In this document: positions 17,347 through 25,317 of the stretch, piece by piece
How the letters are laid out: every line of letters begins with the position of its first letter
Numbering within the stretch: the first letter of the stretch is position 1
DNA from: Flavobacteriales bacterium
GTDB lineage: Bacteria; Bacteroidota; Bacteroidia; Flavobacteriales_F; PHOS-HE28
DNA length: 64,000 nucleotides
Direction of reading: 5' to 3'
Assembly: GCA_016715995.1 (NCBI GenBank)
Contig: JADJXF010000008.1
Location: 248,001-312,000, forward strand
The notes under the pieces: model-generated
What the model was told of the DNA's origin: nothing
Databases searched by the model: none
Seen by the model: the letters and a program-made list of their open reading frames with translations, nothing else
Program-made: the position numbers and the translations under genes

Positions 17347-18024
17347 TCATGCGCGATGAACGAACATCCACACGGGAATGAGCGCGAAGAGCACCGGCAC
17401 CACCACCGCGAAGAAGACGCCGACGTTCTTGATCATGGGGGTGTAGCGCGGATGGTTGATGCCCAGCGATTGGAAGGCGCTCTGGAATCCGTGCAGCAGG
17501 TGGAACGCGAGCACGGCCATCATCACCACGTAGAGCGCCACATACCAGCTTTGGCCGAAGGCGGCGGCCACCACGGTGTAGAGGTCCTTGTTGCCGTCGG
17601 CGTCGGTGCCGATGTCGCCCCAATGCATCTCGAACCAGAAGTGCTTCATGTGGATCACCAGGAACACGAGCACCAATGTGCCGAGCAGTGCCATGTTGCT
17701 GCTGGCCCAGCTGCGGTTCGCGCCGGCGTTCTCCTTCGCGTAGCGCACCGGGCGCGCCTTGCGGTTCTGGATGGCGATCAGGATGCCGTCGAAGGCGTGG
17801 AAGAGGATGCTGAAGTAGAGCAGGTAGCTCGCCGCCTTCACCAGCGGGAAGGTGGTCATGAACTTCGCGTACGCATTGAACTTCAGCTGCCCTTCGGGGC
17901 TCATGTCCAGCAGCTGCAGGTTGCCCGCGAGGTGCGCGATGAGGAACAGGCAAAGGAAAAGGCCCGTGAGGGCCATCCAGTACTTCTTCGTGAGGGAGGA
18001 GCCGAGGATTGCGGATCGTGACAT
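17347..18024 (-). CDS. sdhC: Succinate dehydrogenase cytochrome b subunit (b558 family)
   Basis: 225 residues with five predicted transmembrane helices (about 16-36, 62-84, 110-128, 160-180, 200-220). Histidines placed in helices are candidate haem ligands: H31 in FLIAHLAGN, H77 in ILFHAFDG, the H in LVIHMKHFW and H in AFHLLHGFQ. This is the single-subunit dihaem anchor found in Bacteroidota and Epsilonproteobacteria, coupling succinate oxidation to menaquinone. It is the first gene of the sdhC-sdhA-[insert]-sdhB operon. A candidate -7 element, TACTTTCG, lies at 18068-18075 on the minus strand. Confidence 0.93.
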   Translation of the reverse strand: MSRSAILGSSLTKKYWMALTGLFLCLFLIAHLAGNLQLLDMSPEGQLKFNAYAKFMTTFPLVKAASYLLYFSILFHAFDGILIAIQNRKARPVRYAKENAGANRSWASSNMALLGTLVLVFLVIHMKHFWFEMHWGDIGTDADGNKDLYTVVAAAFGQSWYVALYVVMMAVLAFHLLHGFQSAFQSLGINHPRYTPMIKNVGVFFAVVVPVLFALIPVWMFVHRA

Positions 18025-18067
18025 GGCGGACTAGCAACAGCGATCGAGGTGGATGCGTTCGCGGCCG

Positions 18068-18075
18068 CGAAAGTA
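18068..18075 (-). promoter_or_regulatory. Candidate -7 element for the sdh operon
   Basis: TACTTTCG on the minus strand, 43 bp upstream of the sdhC ATG. It is one mismatch from the Bacteroidota TAnnTTTG element. No clear TTG -33 box was found, so this is weak evidence. Confidence 0.35.
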
Positions 18076-18108
18076 GCAGGCGGGACCGAAAGCCTAAGTC
18101 GCTGTCGA

Positions 18109-18531
18109 TCAGGAATCCGGGTAGGCCTTCTTCACCAACGCGATTGACTTCACGAACAGCTTCTTCAGCACGCCCATATCGATGTCGTCCAAGCGCTTCA
18201 CATACACGCAGCCTTTGGTGGCCTTGTGCTTGCCCAGCTTCGCCATAAGCTCTGGCCCAAGTTCCTCGGAGTACAAGTAGATCACCAGCTCCGGCTTGCG
18301 AGGACTGAACGCTAGTAAAGGCGCATCGCCCTCATGGCCGCTCGCGTACTTGTAATGGTAGGTACCGAAGCCGATGATCGTGGGCCCATACATGTACGGC
18401 GCCTCGCCAGTGAGTTCGTGCATCAATTTCATCAGCGTGCGACAATCGTCGCGCACGGCCTCGCTGGCCTGCTTGTCGATGAAGGCATCGACGCTGGCGG
18501 TGGAGGCGTGGGTCTTGTTGGTCTTGGGCAT
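18109..18531 (-). CDS. DUF1801 (YdhG-like) domain protein
   Basis: 140 residues from MPKTNKTHASTASVDAF at 18531; an upstream in-frame start at 18600 lacks family sequence. The conserved DUF1801 core is visible: LMHELTGEAPYMYGPTIIGFGTYHYKY and LLAFSPRKPELVIYLY. Members of this fold are small soluble proteins of unknown function, some annotated as iron-chaperone-like. A degraded copy of its first ~30 codons lies beyond the next gene (19679-19806). Confidence 0.85.
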   Translation of the reverse strand: MPKTNKTHASTASVDAFIDKQASEAVRDDCRTLMKLMHELTGEAPYMYGPTIIGFGTYHYKYASGHEGDAPLLAFSPRKPELVIYLYSEELGPELMAKLGKHKATKGCVYVKRLDDIDMGVLKKLFVKSIALVKKAYPDS

Positions 18532-18609
18532 GGAATAGGCAACGAGGCCTGGCTCATTGTGTTCGCGATGAGAAGTCTGCGCAGCGATCAGCACGGCCAT
18601 TGAACGCGA

Positions 18610-19607
18610 TCACTGCACCAATACGACCTCCACACGGCGGTTGCGCTCTTTGCCCTCGGGCGTGGCTTCATCGGCCACGGGCTTCGATTCGCCCCAGCCC
18701 TTGGTCTGCAAACGCGCGCCTTCGATCCCTTCCTTCACCAGCGCCGCTTTCACCGCATCAGCCGGCCTTGCGAGAGGGTCATGTTGGCGTCATTGGCACC
18801 GTCGGAGTCGGTGTGTCCCTCGATGGACACCTTGAGCTCCGGGTGCTCGCGCAGCATGGCCGTGATCTCCTCCAGCGTCTTGCGGCTCTGCGGCTTGATC
18901 TCCGTCTTGTTCACGTCGAAGGTGATGCCGTAGGTGGCGAAGCGGCCATCGGTCATCAGCCGGTCATACAGCGGCATGCCGCCCTCGGCCAGCCGCACGT
19001 TGCGGATCATCGCCGGGAAACCCTTCGGGCCGCCGTGGTTCAATGCGTTGATCTCGATCCACTTCGGCTTCTCCGTGGCGTTGGGGATGTTCACCAGGCG
19101 CTCCCCGTTCAGGTACATCTTCACCGCTCGCTTGTTGAAGGAGACCGCGATCTTCCGCCAGCCCGGCTCCGTGCCGGTCTTCACGGAGCGGTTGCTGTTC
19201 TCGCCCTTGTATTGGAAGTAGTTCACGTTCACCCGTGTGCTGATGGGCGCATCGCCCTGCAGGGTGAGGTAGTAGCCCTCGTTGCCCTTGATGTGGAAGT
19301 AGGCCTCGAACTCCAGCGTGAACTGCTCGGGCAGGTAGGCCTTCTCGCGCATCAGCGGCTTGATCACAGCCTGGTTGCTCGCCCACGCGATGGCCTTCGC
19401 GCCTTCGAATTCGGTCACTTCCATGGAACCGCTCACCCGATCCCATTTCGAGGGGAACTCACCGAGCGTCTCGTTCTTCAGGCTATCGAAGAAGATGACC
19501 CGGTCGCCGGGCATGAAATCCATCTTCCCGGACTGTTGCGCCGATGCGCCGATGTGGAGCGCCAGGCACAGGCCCAGCATGGTCGATGATCGCATGAGGT
19601 GTTCCAT
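18610..19607 (-). pseudogene. OmpA-family protein with LamG-like N-terminal domain, frameshifted
   Basis: Signal peptide ...MLGLCLALHIGASAQ, then a beta-sandwich domain of laminin-G/concanavalin type (about 30-205: FTLEFEAYFHIKGNEGYYLTL, VKMYLNGERL). An OmpA peptidoglycan-binding domain follows (GITFDVNKTEIKPQS, LKVSIEGHTDSDGANDANMTLSQ). At 18761-18768 the frame breaks: after TLSQGR the expected ADAVKAALVKEGIEGARLQ...NRRVEVVLVQ-stop is in another frame and ends at 18610-18612, as if one base is missing in gccggcc. Repaired length is about 330 residues. Either a sequencing indel or a recent null allele; as written, the product loses half of the peptidoglycan-anchoring domain. Confidence 0.8.
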
Positions 19608-19678
19608 GATGCGGATGGGGTTGGTGGAAAAGCATGTACAAGGTGCGAGATCCGTTTGATTGGAGCTTAACCCTACGG

Positions 19679-19806
19679 CATCTTTTGGTCGAGCGGCACA
19701 AAGGCGCGGCAGCGGTCAAGCACGGCCTCGCTGGCCTGCTTGTCGATAGGCTTCGACGCTGGCGGCGGTGGCGTGTGTTATGTTGGGTTCTGGGAGCTTG
19801 ATGTCA
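19679..19806 (-). pseudogene. Degenerate N-terminal relic of the DUF1801 gene
   Basis: The minus strand reads LPEPNITHATAASVEAY, resembling the start of the DUF1801 protein (MPKTNKTHASTASVDAF). After a frame change it continues as KQASEAVLDRCR (compare KQASEAVRDDCR). A 33-nt block at 19717-19749 matches 18448-18480 at about 31 positions. The copy then ends in a stop with no family core. It lies on the other side of the OmpA-like pseudogene from the intact gene and in the same orientation. Confidence 0.6.
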
Positions 19807-19872
19807 AAGTAGCAGTGATGAAGCAGCGACGACCGCAGAATCGTGCATCTTAGGGGTACCAACGTTCTCGTT

Positions 19873-21504
19873 ATGAACACGCCGAGAATTACCAAATGCG
19901 TCTGCGCTATGGCGCTGTTCTCTGGCGCGACCAATGGCCATGCGCAGCTCACGCCGCTTTGGACCCAAAGCACCGAAACCGGGTTCTCGTCATACTACAT
20001 GGATGAACCGAAACTCCTGCGGGACGCGAACGGTGACCTCATGGTAATCGGGAACACTGTGGCAAGCGCCAACGATAGCGATTGGATCGTGCTGAAGTAC
20101 AACGAACTCGGGGATCTCTTGTGGACCTTCAGTTGGGATGGTCCCTTCCATGGAGTGGATCGTGTGCAGGATGCGATCATGGACAGCAGCGGCAGTCTCG
20201 TTCTTGTTGGGATCGGCAAGGTTGACAGCGTTGATTTCGACCTGAGTGTCGTTCGGATCACCTCCAGCGGTGCGCTTGATTGGGAATACCTGTATGATGG
20301 TGGTGCGCAAGGATGGGATGAAGGCTTATCTGTCGCCCTTGGTACTGACGGGTCCGTGTACGTGACGGGCCAGGTGACCATAGACACCATGCTCCCGCCG
20401 AAAACTATCATCCAACGGATCTCATCGAACGGCTCAGTGTTATGGTCGAGTGTGTTCGGAGACGAGGACGACTATCCATGCAGTGGGCACCTAATTCGGT
20501 TGATCAATGACCGGGTGCATGTCTTTGGGCATTACTGGCCGTATTTCGGTGTGGCAGGGTTCACGCAGACCGTGATCGACACGCTTGGAACATTGATCCA
20601 GCACAATGAGGGCCCGCCGCCTTCTGGGTTGGGCAGTCCGGTCTGCTATGAAATGGATAGTGCGGGCAATGGTTACTGGGGCACCTTCGGGCGGTTCCGA
20701 GTAATCAAAGTGAAACCGGACGCCACCATCGATTGGGCTTACATACATCCAAGTAATCTGCCTTGGAACGTTTCTGCGGACGAGTGCACAGACCTTCTCA
20801 TCGATGCCGAAGGGTATCTGCGTGCAACCGGTCGTCATCATGGACCCGACTATCAGGGCCCGACCTATACGGCTGCCGACATACTCACGCTGAAATTGGA
20901 CACGGCTGGGGCATTGCTATGGGAGTCCCGCTATGCATACCAAGCGGCGCTCTGGTATGATATCGGCGAATCGCTGTTCATGGATGATGCAATGAACACT
21001 TACGTAGCCGGATGCAGCCAACATGCAGGAGGCGTTACTGGCTGGGACTTCTGCGTGGTCAAGGTCGATCCCGATGGGAACTACGTTGGCGACCTACGCT
21101 ACGCAGGGCCTGATGGTGGTGATGATTTCCTGTTCGATATCGTAGCGGACGGAACGGACATATATGTGTCCGGTATGTCGATGGACAGCTTTGACCGGTC
21201 GCACATTGTCACGCAGCGATACAGCAATACGGTGGGACTGAACGAACCATTCGTCAGAACCGCTGTCGACGTCGCACCGAACCCATTCTCTGACTACTGT
21301 CGGATCACGGTGCCTGCATCAGCAACTGCGATCTCATCACTTGTGCTGTTCGACACCCACGGCCACGTCGTAAAGCAAGTTGCCGGTAGCGGCAAGCGTG
21401 AAATGCTGCTGATCCGGAGCCACCTTTCCGCAGGCATCTATACAGCGCAATTGCGCTCGATGGACGGAACCATGTCATTACTGCGACTGGCCATCATTGA
21501 TTAG
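19873..21504 (+). CDS. T9SS type A secreted beta-propeller protein
   Basis: 543 residues from the ATG at 19873, which gives a signal peptide (MNTPRITKCVCAMALFSGATNGHAQ); an in-frame GTG at 19843 is less likely. The body consists of SBBP-like propeller blades with recurring patterns (GDLLWTFSWDG, GSVYVTGQV, GNYVGDLRYAG). The C-terminal ~75 residues form a T9SS type A sorting domain (VAPNPFSDYCRITV ... LSAGIYTAQLRSMDG). Exported by the Por/T9SS system; ligand or function unknown. Upstream, 19608-19872 holds only the DUF1801 relic. Confidence 0.85.
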   Translation: MNTPRITKCVCAMALFSGATNGHAQLTPLWTQSTETGFSSYYMDEPKLLRDANGDLMVIGNTVASANDSDWIVLKYNELGDLLWTFSWDGPFHGVDRVQDAIMDSSGSLVLVGIGKVDSVDFDLSVVRITSSGALDWEYLYDGGAQGWDEGLSVALGTDGSVYVTGQVTIDTMLPPKTIIQRISSNGSVLWSSVFGDEDDYPCSGHLIRLINDRVHVFGHYWPYFGVAGFTQTVIDTLGTLIQHNEGPPPSGLGSPVCYEMDSAGNGYWGTFGRFRVIKVKPDATIDWAYIHPSNLPWNVSADECTDLLIDAEGYLRATGRHHGPDYQGPTYTAADILTLKLDTAGALLWESRYAYQAALWYDIGESLFMDDAMNTYVAGCSQHAGGVTGWDFCVVKVDPDGNYVGDLRYAGPDGGDDFLFDIVADGTDIYVSGMSMDSFDRSHIVTQRYSNTVGLNEPFVRTAVDVAPNPFSDYCRITVPASATAISSLVLFDTHGHVVKQVAGSGKREMLLIRSHLSAGIYTAQLRSMDGTMSLLRLAIID

Positions 21505-21594
21505 CTCGCGCAGATGCCGCATTCCGCGTGAGCGATTGGACCGGAAAGCCCGGAAGCCGGTAATCCGGCTGAGGACTTGGAGGGGAAAGCGCGA

Positions 21595-21641
21595 CGGTGT
21601 GCTCCCGAGCGGAGGCTTTGCGTAGCGAAGGGATCACACCG
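21595..21641. repeat. REP-like inverted repeat
   Basis: CGGTGTGCTCCC at 21595-21606 pairs with GGGATCACACCG at 21630-21641 (11 of 12 positions). The 23-nt interior is GC-rich with its own weak dyad (GAGCGGAGGC...GTAGCGAAG). It lies between the 3' ends of a plus-strand and a minus-strand gene, so it may act as a bidirectional transcription stop or be a REP-type palindrome. Confidence 0.55.
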
Positions 21642-21659
21642 GCACGCCCAAACACTCAC

Positions 21660-22001
21660 CTACCTCCCCACCGGCAAGCCACTGCCTTTCACGCGCACCG
21701 GCCTACGGCTCACGCGCTTCTTGCGACCGAGCGAATCCACGTTCAGGTCGCCGGCGTAGAGCGCGGCGAACGGGAAGCACATCTCCCAATCGCCCCATAC
21801 GATGTCGGCACGGCCATCGATGGTGAAATCCCGGAACCGCGTTATGTCCAGGAATTGCGCGGCCATCGGGTTCTGCGCAGGTGCGGTGAGGAAGGCGTGA
21901 AAGTCAATCTCCGCGGCGTGGCCGTCAGTGAACTCGAAGCGGATGCGGTAGTCGCCCAGGTGCTTCGCGCGCTTGATGAAAACATTCTCGGGGATGACCA
22001 T
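21660..22001 (-). CDS. DUF2442 domain protein
   Basis: 113 residues. The DUF2442 pattern is recognisable: KHLGDYRIRFEFTDGHAAEIDFHAFL, FRDFTIDGRADIVWGDWEMCFPFAALYAGD. The C-terminal ~20 residues are basic. The ATG overlaps the TAA of the upstream DUF4160 reading frame (TAATG), so the two are translationally coupled. DUF2442 and DUF4160 genes are often adjacent in bacteria, as far as I recall, and have a toxin-antitoxin-like look, but no activity is established. Confidence 0.8.
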   Translation of the reverse strand: MVIPENVFIKRAKHLGDYRIRFEFTDGHAAEIDFHAFLTAPAQNPMAAQFLDITRFRDFTIDGRADIVWGDWEMCFPFAALYAGDLNVDSLGRKKRVSRRPVRVKGSGLPVGR

Positions 22002-22304
22002 TACTTGATGCGTTTGGTGATGCGCTCAGGCGCGACGTGCTTGTGCAGTACGAATACTCGTTCCACTTGCGTGCGATGTCCTTCGCTTTGGCGCGGACGA
22101 AGGCTTCCGCCTCGCGCTGTGTGCCGGGGGCAGCATGCGCTTGTTGCCCAGCCTGCGAAACACCACATCCACGACCTTGCCGTCGCGGATCACAAGCTCC
22201 AACACGGACTCCGTGGTGCCATACCGGACATGCACATGGATGGGGCTGTGCTCATTGCTGAACATCAAAAAGACCAATCCAAAGTACTCGTAGAGCTTGG
22301 GCAT
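22001..22304 (-). pseudogene. DUF4160 domain protein with two one-base frameshifts
   Basis: Starts MPKLYEYFGLVFLMFSNEH then SPIHVHVRYG, a textbook DUF4160 N-terminus. The frame breaks at a G5 run (22126-22130): one extra base restores LPPGTQREAEAFVRAKAKD. It breaks again at 22053-22054, where one extra base restores EYFVLHKHVAPERITKRIK-stop. The repaired protein is about 101 residues and stops at 22001-22003, overlapping the DUF2442 start. As written, the unshifted frame instead runs on to a stop at 22026. Two indels in 300 bp point to real decay more than to a chance sequencing error. Confidence 0.8.
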
Positions 22305-22366
22305 CGATCCAAAAGTACTTCCCTCACCATCTTCACCACTTTCCCGTCATCACCCTTTCAGCGTTC

Positions 22367-22374
22367 TACTTTCG
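22367..22374 (+). promoter_or_regulatory. Candidate -7 element for the Xaa-Pro aminopeptidase gene
   Basis: TACTTTCG, 18 bp upstream of the ATG at 22393. It is identical to the candidate upstream of sdhC and one mismatch from TAnnTTTG. No convincing -33 box. Confidence 0.35.
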
Positions 22375-22392
22375 CACTTCATCTTTCACCGC

Positions 22393-23703
22393 ATGCGTTA
22401 CCAGCCCCTCAGCGCCGCCACCTACCGCGAGCACCGCGCCCGTTTCCGCCAAGCCATGGAGAAAGGCGGCCTGGCCGTGTTCCACAGCAACGACGTGATG
22501 CCCACGAGCGCCGATGGGCACATGCCGTTCAAGCAGGCCAGCGACATCTTCTACCTCAGCGGCATCGACCAGGAGGAGACGATCCTGCTGCTCTTCCCTG
22601 ATGCAGTGGACCCTAAAGACCGTGAGATCCTCTTCGTGCGCGAGACGAGCGAGCTGCTCGCGATTTGGGAGGGCGCGAAATTCTCGCAGAAGGAAGCGAC
22701 GGAGCTGAGCGGCGTGCCCACCGTGCTGTGGACGAGCAGCTACGAGGCGACGATCAAGCGCTTGGTGCCGCAGTGCGAGCACCTCTACCTGAACAGCAAC
22801 GAACACCTGCGCCAGGGCAACGAGGTGGAGACGCGCGAGGAGCGCAAGAACAAGGAATTGCGCGCGCAATATCCGCTGCACAGCGTGAAGCGCAGCGCGC
22901 CGCTCATGCACCGCACGCGTAGTCGCAAGACGAAGGAGGAAGTGGCGCAGATCCAACGCGCGATCAACATCACGGGCAAGGCTTTCGAGCGCGTGTGCGG
23001 TTTCGTGAAGCCCGGTGTGAAGGAGTATGAAATTGAGGCGGAGATCACGCACGAGTTCCTGCGCAACGGCTCGCGCGGGCACGCCTACACGCCGATCATC
23101 GCCAGCGGCTACAACGCCTGCGTGCTGCACTACATCACCAACGACCAGGTGTGCAACGACGGCGATGTGATCCTCATGGACTTCGGCTGCGAGTACGGCG
23201 GCTATGCGAGCGACCTGACGCGTTGTGTGCCGGTGAACGGCCGCTTCACGAAGCGCCAACGCGCGGTGTATGATGCGGTGCTGCGCGTGAAGAACGAGGC
23301 AACGCAACTGCTGCGCCCCGGCACCATGCTCGCTGACTATCACAAGCAGGTGGGCAAGATCATGGAGAGCGAGTTGATCGGCCTCGGGCTCATCGACAAG
23401 AACGACGTGGCGAAGCAGGATCCCGAAAAGCCGCTCTACAAGAAGTACTTCATGCACGGCACCAGTCACTTCCTCGGCCTCGACGTGCACGACGTGGGCC
23501 TGTGGAACGAGATGATCCAGCCGGACATGGTGTTCACCGTGGAGCCGGGCATCTACATCCGCGAGGAGAAGCTGGGCATCCGCCTGGAGAACAACATCCT
23601 CACCACGCGCGATAACCCGATCGATCTGTTCGCAGACATCCCTGTGGAGGCGGATGCGGTGGAGGAGATTATGAACAGGGCGAAGAAGGGCGCGCTGGCC
23701 TGA
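22393..23703 (+). CDS. pepP: Xaa-Pro aminopeptidase (M24B)
   Basis: 436 residues from MRYQPLSAATYREH; the open frame extends upstream but without family sequence. An N-terminal creatinase-like domain (1-170) precedes the pita-bread catalytic domain. The five dinuclear-metal ligands are all visible: D263 (LMDFG), D274 (ASDLTR), H359 (GTSHFLGLDVHD), E384 (VEPGIY) and E399 (RLEN). It removes N-terminal residues in front of proline from peptides in the cytoplasm. It is a single gene, flanked by minus-strand genes. Confidence 0.93.
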   Translation: MRYQPLSAATYREHRARFRQAMEKGGLAVFHSNDVMPTSADGHMPFKQASDIFYLSGIDQEETILLLFPDAVDPKDREILFVRETSELLAIWEGAKFSQKEATELSGVPTVLWTSSYEATIKRLVPQCEHLYLNSNEHLRQGNEVETREERKNKELRAQYPLHSVKRSAPLMHRTRSRKTKEEVAQIQRAINITGKAFERVCGFVKPGVKEYEIEAEITHEFLRNGSRGHAYTPIIASGYNACVLHYITNDQVCNDGDVILMDFGCEYGGYASDLTRCVPVNGRFTKRQRAVYDAVLRVKNEATQLLRPGTMLADYHKQVGKIMESELIGLGLIDKNDVAKQDPEKPLYKKYFMHGTSHFLGLDVHDVGLWNEMIQPDMVFTVEPGIYIREEKLGIRLENNILTTRDNPIDLFADIPVEADAVEEIMNRAKKGALA

Positions 23704-23856
23704 GGGCTCAGTGCAACTCGTACACCACCACCACCTCTTCAGCCAGCGTGGTGTCGACGACAATTGCGTGGTGCACCTCTCCTGCCTCGTCGCGCTCCAG
23801 CACGTTTCCGGCGATGGTGAGCGCACGGTAACTCGGCACGATGGGTACGGTGGAGG

Positions 23857-24114
23857 TCAAGCGACGCGGCGGAGTTGGAAGGGTTTCACGGTGGAGGTCT
23901 CCCCATCGAGCACCATCAGGAAATACTCCTCGCCATCGAGGTCGGTGATGCGCACGCGGGTCACGGGGCCATGGACATCGCCGGTCTTGACCACATGGCC
24001 GGCGGCATCGCAGATATCGAAGAGCGCGCCCTCTGCGCCGGGTTCATAATCGAACATGAGCAGGCGCTCGATCTGGTCGATGCGCACGCGGATCTCGCTG
24101 GGCTGCTGGGCCAT
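23857..24114 (-). CDS. Small conserved hypothetical protein, possibly frameshifted near its end
   Basis: 85 residues, MAQQPSEIRVRIDQIERLLMF..., acidic and apparently all-beta (LFDICDAAGHVVKTGDVHG, ITDLDGEEYFLMVLDG). No family recognised. Just after its stop the -1 frame continues with coding-like sequence, LTSTVPIVPSYRALTIAGN ... VVDTTLAEEVVVVYELH, ending at a stop at 23708-23710. This suggests that one base is missing near 23860-23866 and that the intact protein is about 135 residues. A separate tiny gene in that stretch is the alternative. Confidence 0.55.
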   Translation of the reverse strand: MAQQPSEIRVRIDQIERLLMFDYEPGAEGALFDICDAAGHVVKTGDVHGPVTRVRITDLDGEEYFLMVLDGETSTVKPFQLRRVA

Positions 24115-24561
24115 GGTCTTGCGGTCGCTCCCTCATACGGCTCACTGTGGTTGCAGGTTCCGAAGGCCAGAGGCCCGGCCAGCTCTCGCCGACCGGGCCT
24201 CCACCACCAAACCAAAACCAAACCTTATTTCCGCGGGGAGCCTAGCTCCCCTGATCGTTGAAGATCCACAGTGATGATGTGCTTTCGGTACGCATGGCAA
24301 CGAGGGGTGTTTGTTCGTCCGTGATGCCAAGCTACCCTGCCTCGAACCGTTCATCCAGTGATGAACGAGCATCGGCCGATCCTGCAAAGCCAGCGGAATC
24401 GGAGCGCCTGCGGCGAATCCGGGAAGAAGCGCATGCTGCTTCCCATCGACCATGGCAACATCGCGCGGTTGCGAGCCGTTCGCTGCTCTGCGGCCACCGC
24501 TCACCGGTGGTCACCTGCCGCTTGGCCGTGAGCCGCTATCTTTTCGCCAAACCAGAACATC
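24115..24561. other. 447-bp intergenic region with hairpins, no gene seen
   Basis: No reading frame here has protein-like composition. It holds three dyads: AGGCCCGG (24171-24178) with CCGGGCCT (24193-24200), perfect; GTTCATC-CAGT-GATGAAC (24349-24366), perfect 7-bp arms, operator-like; and CCACCG-CTCA-CCGGTGG near 24494-24511. The region separates a minus-strand small gene from the plus-strand LytTR regulator, so it is a divergent promoter region. A weak -7-like TATCTTTT lies at 24537-24544. Confidence 0.5.
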
Positions 24562-25314
24562 ATGGCACTGCGCGCGCTGATCGTGGACGACGAAGCCGAT
24601 GCCCGGGAGAACCTGCGGCTCATGCTGGAGGAGCATTGCCCGGAGGTGCAGGTGGTTGGACAGGCGGGTAGCGCCGCCGAAGCGCGGCAGCGCATCCAGG
24701 AACTGCAGCCCAACGCGCTCTTCCTCGATATCAAGATGCCCGGCGAGGACGGATTCCAGTTGCTGGCATCCATCGCCGAGCTGGACCTGCCGGTCGTCTT
24801 CACCACGGCCTATGATGAGTACGCCCTGAAAGCCTTCAAGGAGAACGCGCTTGATTACCTGGAGAAACCCATCGACCACGAGGAGCTCCAACGCGCCGTG
24901 AAGAAACTGACGAAGGCCATCGGCGAGCTGAACGGCTCACCGACATCCGCCATCGCCGCGTTGATGAAGGACCCTGAATCGCCGCTGAGCTCGCGCGTGG
25001 CGATTCCCGGACGCGATGGCCTGGTGCTGCTCAAGCACGAGGATATCATGTACCTGGAGGCGAACGACAGCTACACCACGGTGCACCTGAAGGATGGCAA
25101 GCGCAGCGTGAGCAGCAAGCACATCCGCGTGTTCGAGGACAACCTGGACCCGAAGACCTTCTTCCGCGTTCACAAGTCGTACATCATCAACCTGGCGCAC
25201 CTGAAGGGCTTCAGCCGCACCGAAGGCAACATGGCCGTGCTCGACAACGGAACGCTCATCCCCGTCTCCCGTCGTCGCCTGCCGGACTTCCTCGGACTGA
25301 TCAACACGTTCTGA
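24562..25314 (+). CDS. LytTR-family response regulator
   Basis: 250 residues. Receiver domain 1-120: acidic pair D9/D10, phosphoacceptor D56 in LFLDIKMPGEDG, T81/T82 and K102 in DYLEKPI. LytTR DNA-binding domain from about 148 to 245 (ILYLEANDSYTTVHL-type block, FFRVHKSYIINLAHL). It pairs with the histidine kinase that starts 3 bp after its stop; this LytR/LytS-type arrangement is common in Bacteroidota. LytTR proteins bind direct repeats upstream of target promoters; targets are not visible here. The long upstream region with dyads could be autoregulated. Confidence 0.93.
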   Translation: MALRALIVDDEADARENLRLMLEEHCPEVQVVGQAGSAAEARQRIQELQPNALFLDIKMPGEDGFQLLASIAELDLPVVFTTAYDEYALKAFKENALDYLEKPIDHEELQRAVKKLTKAIGELNGSPTSAIAALMKDPESPLSSRVAIPGRDGLVLLKHEDIMYLEANDSYTTVHLKDGKRSVSSKHIRVFEDNLDPKTFFRVHKSYIINLAHLKGFSRTEGNMAVLDNGTLIPVSRRRLPDFLGLINTF

Positions 25315-25317
25315 GGC

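Noticed and set aside
22317..22360. TCACC-rich stretch upstream of the Xaa-Pro aminopeptidase considered as another 7-mer array
   Set aside because: The TCAC spacing is 9, 14 and 3 bases rather than a steady 7, so it does not match the arrays in the sdh operon.
24142..24504. 120-codon minus-strand frame in the intergenic region before the LytTR regulator
   Set aside because: Low-complexity, codon-unbiased composition with no recognisable motif; treated as non-coding.
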